64,000 bases of DNA from Solibacillus sp. FSL H8-0523 (GTDB lineage Bacteria; Bacillota; Bacilli; Bacillales_A; Planococcaceae). Position 1 is the first letter of the stretch. Each line of letters starts with the position of its first letter. The notes under the pieces were generated by a model, which worked only from the letters and a program-made list of their open reading frames with translations, was not told where the DNA came from and ran no database searches. The stretch spans positions 806,001 to 870,000 of the forward strand of contig NZ_CP150291.1 in NCBI RefSeq assembly GCF_038051985.1. Direction: 5' to 3'. Positions 62,139-64,000 of the stretch are shown here, piece by piece. The position numbers and the translations under genes were made by a program.

Positions 62139-63014
62139 ATGAAAAAATGCATGATTATTTTAAATCCATCATCAGGAAAAGAACAGGCGCTTGAATATAA
62201 GGATCAAATGTTAAAGCAGCTACATAACTTTGACGTGGTTGTGAAAGAGACGAAAAAAGAAGGCGATGCGACACAGTTTGCGCGCTTAGCTTGTGATGAG
62301 CAGTATGATGCTGTTGTATTGGTTGGAGGTGACGGTACATTAAACGAAGGGATTAACGGCATTGCTGAGCAACCTCATCGCCCTATTGTAGGCATTGTCC
62401 CGCTCGGCACGGTAAATGACTTTGCCAGAGCCCTTAAAATTCCATTAGAACCAGCAGAAGCGATCACTTTACTTGGTGGTGCTACTAGAAAAGCAGATAT
62501 TGGAAAAGTGAATAATCATTACTTTACGAATGTCGTAGCAATTGGTTCGATTGCCGATGCGGTCGGAGATGTTTCAGTAGCGCAAAAAACGTCACTCGGA
62601 TCACTTGCCTATTTAGTAGAAGGGGTAAAGGCTGCGGTTCAAAATGAAGCGTTTGAAATTCAAGTAGAAGCAAACGATACGGACTACCTAGAGGAAACGA
62701 TGTTGTTTTTATGTGTACTAACGGATTCGGTCGGGAGTTTCAAAGCGATAAATGAAGAGGCAGATGCTTCGGATGGTTTATTGCATGGCTTTATTATAAA
62801 AAATAGCAATGTGTTACAAGCTGTAGGGATTGCCAAAAATTTATTAACAGGGAATTACGAAGACGATGATAATATTATTAAATTCGATGCAAGTGAAATG
62901 ATTGTCAAAGCAAATAAACCGCTGACTCTAAATGTTGACGGCGATTTAATCGGAGAAGTACCCGCCACGATTTCGATTTTGCATAATCATCTTGAATTTT
63001 TTGTACAAGGCTAG
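62139..63014 (+). CDS. Diacylglycerol/lipid kinase family protein (YegS/DgkB-like)
   Basis: This is a 291-residue lipid kinase of the DAGK catalytic family. It has the N-terminal IILNPSSGKE motif, the nucleotide-binding VLVGGDGTLNEGING motif, GIVPLGTVNDFARAL, and the C-terminal beta domain with the family sequence LTLNVDGDLIGEVPATI. Members phosphorylate diacylglycerol or related lipids. I cannot tell its substrate, and whether it is the essential DgkB-type housekeeping enzyme. The start is ATG 62139, after ATAGGAGG; the longer frame from 62013 is rejected. It is not between rpmB and yloU in B. subtilis. Confidence 0.88.
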   Translation: MKKCMIILNPSSGKEQALEYKDQMLKQLHNFDVVVKETKKEGDATQFARLACDEQYDAVVLVGGDGTLNEGINGIAEQPHRPIVGIVPLGTVNDFARALKIPLEPAEAITLLGGATRKADIGKVNNHYFTNVVAIGSIADAVGDVSVAQKTSLGSLAYLVEGVKAAVQNEAFEIQVEANDTDYLEETMLFLCVLTDSVGSFKAINEEADASDGLLHGFIIKNSNVLQAVGIAKNLLTGNYEDDDNIIKFDASEMIVKANKPLTLNVDGDLIGEVPATISILHNHLEFFVQG

Positions 63015-63079
63015 GCCACTAGCTTTGTCTTCTTTCAAAAATAAAAAGTATACAATTTTACCGTTATAACAGTGTCTAG

Positions 63080-63190
63080 GCATTCGCGCCAGCCCCTCGG
63101 ACGTTTCGAGCCCTCCTGCAAAAGTGGTGGGGCGTTTACTTTTGCAGGAGGGCTCTCCAATGCCTGTCGGGGCTTAAAGGGCGCGAATGC
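63080..63190. repeat. Nested-palindrome intergenic element before yloU
   Basis: This 111-bp GC-rich imperfect palindrome has three nested pairs: outer GCATTCGCGCC (63080-63090) with GGCGCGAATGC (63180-63190), 11 bp perfect; middle AGCCCC (63091-63096) with GGGGCT (63169-63174); inner GAGCCCTCCTGCAAAAGT (63108-63125) with ACTTTTGCAGGAGGGCTC (63138-63155), 18 bp perfect around a 12-nt loop. An alternative pairing AGGCATT/AATGCCT (63078-63084 and 63159-63165) is also possible. The flanks have no target-site duplication that I can see. It is not coding; the ORF crossing it is an artefact. The remaining DNA before yloU holds only weak promoter-like sequences. Confidence 0.75.
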
Positions 63191-63322
63191 GCTTTTCTTG
63201 TGTGGGTCGAAATTTGTCAGAAAAGCAAGTTTGAACTGGACGAATGTGAACGTTTTCTTTTATAATCAACTTTTGTGTAGTACAATATAGATTAGTCAAA
63301 TAGAGCCAAGGGGGCATACACT

Positions 63323-63685
63323 ATGTCAGTTGAATTAAATAATGAATTCGGCCATATTGATATTTCCAATGATGTAATTGCACAAATTGCTGGTGGAGCG
63401 GCAATCGAATGCTACGGAATCGTGGGCATGGCTTCAAAACATCAAGTACGTGATGGTTTAACAGATATTTTACGAAAAGAAAATTTTGCAAAAGGTGTAC
63501 TGATTCGTCAAGAAGATGAAGACTTACATATTGATATGTACATTATTGTAAGCTATGGTACAAAAATTTCAGAAATCGCATATCAAGTTCAATCGAAAGT
63601 AAAATACACAGTAAATAAAACATTAGGCATGAGTGTTAAGTCAGTTAACATCTATGTTCAAGGCGTTCGTGTAGCGAACGTGTAA
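63323..63685 (+). CDS. yloU: Asp23/Gls24 family envelope stress protein YloU
   Basis: This is a 120-residue member of the Asp23/Gls24 (DUF322) family, associated with envelope stress and with the fatty acid kinase pathway by neighbourhood. It has the family sequence GAAIECYGIVGMASKH and a beta-alpha core ending VKSVNIYVQGVRV. The ATG at 63323 follows AAGGGGG. It is followed by fakA, as in B. subtilis (yloU-yloV). Confidence 0.92.
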   Translation: MSVELNNEFGHIDISNDVIAQIAGGAAIECYGIVGMASKHQVRDGLTDILRKENFAKGVLIRQEDEDLHIDMYIIVSYGTKISEIAYQVQSKVKYTVNKTLGMSVKSVNIYVQGVRVANV

Positions 63686-63703
63686 GAGGAGGAAATGAAT
63701 CGG

Positions 63704-64000
63704 ATGAAGTCTTTAGACGGAATTAAGTTTGCTGAAATGGTACAAATGGGTGCACACAACCTTTACCAAAACGCAGCATATGTAGATTCACTAAATGTAT
63801 TCCCTGTACCAGACGGGGATACAGGGACAAACATGAATTTATCTATGACATCTGGTGCAAACGAAACACAAGCAAATGCAGCAGAGCATATTGGGAAAGT
63901 AGCACAAAGCTTATCTAAGGGCTTACTTATGGGCGCACGCGGAAACTCTGGCGTAATCTTATCGCAGTTATTCCGTGGTTTCGGTAAAGCTATTGAAAAA
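63704..64000 (+). CDS. fakA: Fatty acid kinase subunit FakA (YloV), 5' part
   Basis: The first 99 residues of the DAK2-domain kinase are in the window and the rest lies beyond. FakA phosphorylates fatty acids carried by FakB proteins for entry into phospholipid synthesis. The nucleotide-binding motif [15 protein letters not shown] and the [17 protein letters not shown] sequence are visible. The start is ATG 63704, after AGAGGAGG; an in-frame ATG at 63695 is too close to that site. Confidence 0.95.
   Translation, partial: MKSLDGIKFAEMVQMGAHNLYQNAAYVDSLNVFPVPDGDTGTNMNLSMTSGANETQANAAEHIGKVAQSLSKGLLMGARGNSGVILSQLFRGFGKAIEK

Noticed and set aside
63072-63290. 72-codon open frame over the palindrome before yloU
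   Set aside because: Composition and the nested inverted repeats explain it; the frame has no ribosome site and unusual residues.

Overview
This window is chromosomal DNA from a spore-forming, low-GC Gram-positive bacterium. Gene order and protein sequences point to the Bacillales, most likely the Planococcaceae (Lysinibacillus/Solibacillus-like). That assignment is from recognition of the proteins, not a database search. Sporulation genes (spoVD, spoVE, spoIIGA, sigE, sigG, spoVM) mark an endospore former. Almost all genes run on the + strand. The exceptions are a chemoreceptor, rqcH and rpmB. I see no tRNA, rRNA, CRISPR array, insertion sequence or prophage.

Region 1 (1-9.6 kb) is the division and cell-wall (dcw) cluster: the 3' end of spoVD, then mraY, murD, spoVE/ftsW, divIB, two DUF881 genes, sbp, ftsA and ftsZ. 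Compared with Bacillus subtilis, murE, murG and murB are missing from this cluster. Region 2 (9.6-16 kb) is the sporulation sigma block (spoIIGA-sigE-sigG) followed by the ylm division genes (ylmC, ylmE, sepF, ylmG, ylmH) and divIVA; ylmD is absent. spoIIGA has a Spo0A-type promoter with a 22-bp spacer. Region 3 (15.6-23.8 kb) holds ileS behind a T-box leader, then an accessory insert (azlCD; a FIST-domain sensor paired with a soluble chemotaxis signalling protein), then lspA and rluD.

Region 4 (23.8-36.1 kb) is the complete pyrimidine operon pyrR-pyrP-pyrB-pyrC-carA-carB-pyrK-pyrD-pyrF-pyrE. It carries two PyrR attenuators, one before pyrR and one before pyrB. Region 5 (36.1-45.8 kb) is accessory: an oppDFBCA oligopeptide importer with a CodY-like box upstream, a transmembrane chemoreceptor on the - strand, and a CoA-transferase/acetyl-CoA hydrolase.

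Region 6 (45.9-64 kb) is a conserved housekeeping block: rqcH divergent from yloC, then gmk, rpoZ, coaC, priA, def, fmt, rsmB, rlmN, prpC, prkC, rsgA, rpe, thiN, spoVM, rpmB (- strand), a lipid/diacylglycerol kinase, yloU and the start of fakA. CoaC stands alone without its usual fused CoaB half, and remA is missing between yloC and gmk.

The less ordinary features are two large nested-palindrome intergenic elements (23854-23990 and 63080-63190), a 30-residue spoVM that appears to start with CTG, the stand-alone CoaC, the FIST/chemoreceptor pair, and several promoter/operator structures that agree with known sporulation or nutrient regulation. I did not find a convincing wholly new multi-gene system.
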